From Diaporthe sp. PMI_573 (lineage: Eukaryota > Ascomycota > Sordariomycetes > Diaporthales > Diaporthaceae): DNA of 64,000 nucleotides. Each line of letters starts with the position of its first letter. Position 1 is the first letter of the stretch. The DNA is taken from assembly GCA_021399435.1 (NCBI GenBank), contig JAJTUP010000034.1, positions 434,001 through 498,000 of the forward strand, in the 5' to 3' direction. Below are positions 60,539 through 64,000 of this stretch, piece after piece. The notes under the pieces were generated by a model. The model did no database searches. It was not told where the DNA came from and was given only the letters and a program-made list of their open reading frames with translations. The position numbers and the translations under genes were made by a program.

Positions 60539-61968
60539 TTATAGGATACCGGAATCCTTCAGTGCGTTGTTGAGGATGGTCTCTTTCACGGCGGCGAAGA
60601 CTAATCGGATGTTTGACGTGTCCGTTGCTTGGGTCAGGCTGGGGCAACCAGCATCAGCACATGGACGACGGGACGGTATACTGAGGTTGCGAGACTTACT
60701 GAGGATAGAGATTCAAATGTGCCCGGTTGACTTGATTAAATCTCCACAAAAGGTATTTGGCCGCCTTGTTGACGTCGTTGCCGCCAGAGTAGTCTGGGAA
60801 GTAGTTGCCCAGTGGCGACCTGCCCAGCTTCTGCTTGAAGATGTCGACTTTGTTGAGGAACAATATTATACTTGTTCTCATGAACCATCTCGAGTTGACA
60901 ACCGAATCAAACAGGAGTAAACTTTCCATCATACGGTTCTGCCGACGTTAGCAGGCGAGACGTCTCACGGGACCAGTGGTTCAGGCCTACCTGGCTGCTC
61001 TCCTCCAGCAGCACTTGATCGTACTCGCTGAGCGCGACACAAAAGATGATTGAAGTAACATTCTCGAAACAGTGGATCCACTTCTTGCGTTCGCTGCGTT
61101 GTCCGCCGACGTCAAACATGCTGCGGCGAGTCAGCTTGGAGGTGATCAAATGGGCCCAAAAACGGCAGGCAATTAGGCTGTCTTACTGAATACTCAATTG
61201 GCCCATTTGGAATCGAGTCTCGTAAATGCCGGTGGTTTTCGTCCTCGCCCGAAGTACGTCCATCTCGTTCGGCAGATAGTCCTGCCTGACTATTCGCTGA
61301 GCCTGCTCGAAGAAGCTGTAGACTTGGCGATTAGTATCTCCGCCTCAAGCCAACAAACCTTGGGTGATAAAAAAAAAAAAAGGACTGGGAAGATTCGGTG
61401 TGGGGGGTGGGGGTCCTCGATTACGCACTATTCGGCCGAGTCCATCAAATAGAACTCGGTTTGCCGATCCATCAATTGCTCTCTTGCTGGATCGTTCCAT
61501 ATTGCGAACACTGCGTCTCCGACCTTGGAGTCCATGATCGCCTGGGGCCCGGCCTCGACGCTGTATTCTAGTATGTAATCGCAATACGCCCTGTTTTCCT
61601 CGTTCGCTGGCTCGATGTCGAACTGGCGCATGGCATTGATGACGGCCTTCGCACATTCTATCAGATTTTTGAAAACTGTCGGCCTGTAGTTGTAGAGCTC
61701 ATCGTCCGAATAGCCCTTGAGATGGATGATTTTCATTTGCTTCACAATCGTGGATTTGCCGCTCTCGCCGGATCCTACATCAGCAAGGTCAGTCTGTTTG
61801 CCATACCGAGTCACGCCTCGTCTAGGTCATGGGTCTTTTCGTACCCAGCAACAATATCTTGCATTCTCGCCGCAGACGTTTCGAGTCTTCCTCCAAATCC
61901 TTGTCGATCTTCTGACTCCGCTTCTTTTGCTCCGTCTCCTCGCTATTTGCGCTCATGCAGGCACCCAT
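60539..61968 (-). CDS. gna-3: G-protein alpha subunit, fungal group III (GNA-3 type)
   Basis: A heterotrimeric G-alpha GTPase; fungal group III members activate adenylyl cyclase in nutrient, glucose and development signalling. Six exons: 61845..61968, 61429..61774, 61187..61315, 60991..61120, 60700..60938 and 60539..60638, giving 355 residues. The start is ATG 61968: MGACMS provides the N-myristoylation Gly2 and palmitoylation Cys4 of a membrane-anchored subunit. GTP-binding motifs: P-loop GSGESGKS (42-49), RTKTTG with the catalytic Arg, [12 protein letters not shown] (from about 203), FLNKVDIF and TQATDTSN. The C-terminus is DSGIL, so it lacks the cysteine used by pertussis toxin. The whole protein agrees with the Neurospora GNA-3 / Magnaporthe MagA group rather than GNA-1 or GNA-2. 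Confidence 0.97.
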
Positions 61969-64000
61969 ATTGTGGGGTGTCGGTGCCCTCCCACGGAGCC
62001 GCGATCAGGGTTCACAAGACGGGACGGCTGCGAGGGTGGTACAACAAGCCCGCGAACTTGGGAGTCGAGGGTTTCGGTTACCAGATAAGCTAGGCGCCCA
62101 TGAGACTCGGGGCTGACAAGAGGCACTGGTTCGATGGCGGCCAGCTTGTTGGGGTGCGAGGGTCAGAACGGGACAACGCAGAGCAGAGCGGTCCGTTCGC
62201 AAGGTCCAGACAAAGACGGCGTACTTCGGAGCGACTGATCAGGCCGGGCGACAAAGCAATTGATGAGCGCCGATGGCTGGCGTGGATGAGCGAGCGAAGT
62301 TGATGCAATTGCAGGTCGCTTCACAAAACTGGGAACATATGCGCCGGAGCCAAGGGCTGAGTTAAAAGGCCAAAGTTGTCGTAGCAAAGTAAGTAAGGTT
62401 TGAGGGCTTGGGCTTGCCGTTGCGGGGGGGGGGGGTGGTGGGTGGAAAGGGAGCTTGACGTCGGGTTTAGCCGCAGAGGCCGGACTGAGTTTGGCTCTCG
62501 TCTGGTTAGTCGCGCCTGCACTGACTGCGGCCTAACGAACCAGCGTTGTGAGATCGGAATGGGGTCTTCGGGTTGAAAGAAAGTTGTGATTATCGGAAAT
62601 TGGGCAATTAGTATCCGTTAGGCGGGCGGGTGGGCGGGCGAGCGAGCGAGAGATAGATAGACCAGGAGAGATGGAGAATAGAGCTGTGCAGGAAAGGGAT
62701 GGCGAGGTGGTGGTTCCTCCGCAACACAGTCCAGCACAGCACAATGGGCTGCAGGATTGACAGTTAAGATGGATTTGGAGGGGCCACCCAGGTGTCTGGG
62801 TAGTGAGAAGACGGTGGACTGCGACGAGGCGTCAGGTTCGCGCAGACTTGGCTACCATGTATGTAGCTAGGTACTGGCGGACTTGTGGCGTGCTGGTAGA
62901 GAATGGCGATGCGACGGCATGTCCCTGCGGTGGGCGAGGGCGGAGACAGAACTGAGCGACTGAACGACAGACAGACGTCAGATGGGCGTGGAGGAGAGAG
63001 ACGGGACGTAGACGGGCATGAAACCACACGTGGTGGTGTTGCAGAGTCGAGTCGGGTCAGGTCGAGTCGATGATGGTGATTCAAAGAGCCAAAAACTCAG
63101 CCCAAGTCGAAAGAGGCGAGTCGAGGATCCGACGGAAGGACTGGCTGACGGCGGCGGCGGCAGTGGTTGAGCGGTGGTGACCTCGGAGAGTGGGTGTGAG
63201 TGTGTGTGTGTGGGTGGGTGGGTGAATGAGAATGGCGAGTGCAGGTAGATAGATAGCGACCTAGACTCCCCCAGGCAGGGCAGGGTGCGGTGCAATCTGG
63301 ATGGGAGGCAATCGAGCCAGCAACGAGGACGGAAGCCGGGAACCTGGTGAGTAGGTGCTGCCGGTGGTGGTGGTGCTTCCCTGCTCGAGCTGCGGGAACT
63401 CTGTGATGAGATGAGGTCCCCTTCGGTGATGAAATGACGAAAACCGAGTACGAGTCTCAAACAAGAGCAAGATATGGGACTGCAGCGCCAGGAACAGGTA
63501 CTGGGCAGGTACCTCCTACTGTTGTAATATCTACCTGGCCAGGCGCAGGTGCAGGTGCAGCCATTAACAGAGGCTGACCAGTCGGACGGGCTTGGCGGCA
63601 GCGTCTCTTGTGTGCCACAGACACGTCGCGAAGAGGCAGCAAAAGGGCAGGCTCGAGCGCGAGGGACGGTGCGACCGGAATCGACAGGACAGGATGAGGA
63701 ACGGGTGGTGTGGGAAAAGGAAAGTAGGCGGAGAATGGCAAAGCGCAACACGGGCGGTTTGATGGCGGTTTTGGTGGTGGTGGTGGTGATAGCAGCCCAG
63801 GCAGGTCAGGACGGTAGGCAAGTACCACACTGCTGCAAGATGCAGGTAGCGGTCAGAAAAGCGGGACGCCCTGGCGAGGTCAGTCTGTTCTCCTCTGCTG
63901 GGTCTGCTGGGTCTGCTGCGAGTGCTCGACTGTACCTAGGCGTCCCGCCCTGGCCGGCAAATGCAGCGAGCTGGAGCCACCAGGGCAGCAGGGCCGACCG
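61969..64000. other. Region upstream of the G-alpha gene, to the window end
   Basis: 2.0 kb with strongly strand-skewed sequence (G-rich on plus, so C/T-rich on the G-alpha sense strand), which suggests a long pyrimidine-rich leader or promoter. The minus-strand frames of up to 257 codons are Pro/Ser/His low-complexity products of this skew. No other gene seen. Confidence 0.45.

Noticed and set aside
62978..63751. 257-codon minus-strand frame upstream of the G-alpha gene
   Set aside because: Pyrimidine-rich strand gives Ser/Pro/Leu low complexity; better explained as promoter or leader.

Overview
The window is nuclear DNA of a filamentous ascomycete (Pezizomycotina, most probably a Sordariomycete). 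The evidence is GC-rich sequence, short 45-90 bp introns with GTNNGT donors and CTNAC-type branch sites, and protein sequences that match the pattern I recall for Neurospora-type BRO1, NMA111, HOG1 and GNA-3. The species cannot be named from sequence alone. Thirteen intact or probably intact protein genes, one GFA-type gene with an in-frame stop and three clearly decayed genes could be reconstructed exon by exon. No tRNA, rRNA or CRISPR array was seen.

Layout. 0-7 kb: MCM3 replicative helicase and BRO1 (ESCRT/ALIX family), both on the minus strand. 9-11.4 kb: a FAA-hydrolase family enzyme (+) and a 123-residue orphan (-). 11.4-18.8 kb: almost gene-free and rich in simple repeats, except for a 41-residue cysteine-rich protein at 16.07 kb. 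18.8-23.3 kb: EXO70 (exocyst) and a class III aminotransferase, both minus. 26.2-30.4 kb: a 1348-residue INCENP/Sli15-type chromosomal passenger protein (+).

30.9-34.5 kb is a small accessory island in decay. It holds a sugar-transporter C-terminus joined to a truncated M64-type peptidase (both minus), a GFA-domain gene with one in-frame stop (+), an AT-rich stretch of unknown origin, and a frameshifted thioredoxin-reductase-like gene (+). It is bounded by healthy housekeeping genes.

35.5-38.3 kb: a J-domain protein (+). 39.4-43.0 kb: NMA111, an HtrA-type serine protease (-), with an in-frame upstream extension that looks like a mitochondrial presequence. 45.3-47.6 kb: AVL9 (+). 48.5-49.8 kb: the HOG1 stress MAP kinase (-). 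54.6-58.0 kb: glycogen phosphorylase (-), with an 11-nt internal exon and a 15-bp minisatellite just beyond its 3' end. 60.5-62.0 kb: a group III G-protein alpha subunit of the GNA-3 type (-).

The intact genes are mostly conserved housekeeping, trafficking and signalling genes with no operon-like logic. Several relate functionally: EXO70, BRO1 and AVL9 in membrane traffic; HOG1, the G-alpha subunit and glycogen phosphorylase in nutrient and stress signalling and reserve carbohydrate use. There is no biosynthetic gene cluster. The least explained items are the tiny cysteine-rich gene, the decayed island and the NMA111 leader.
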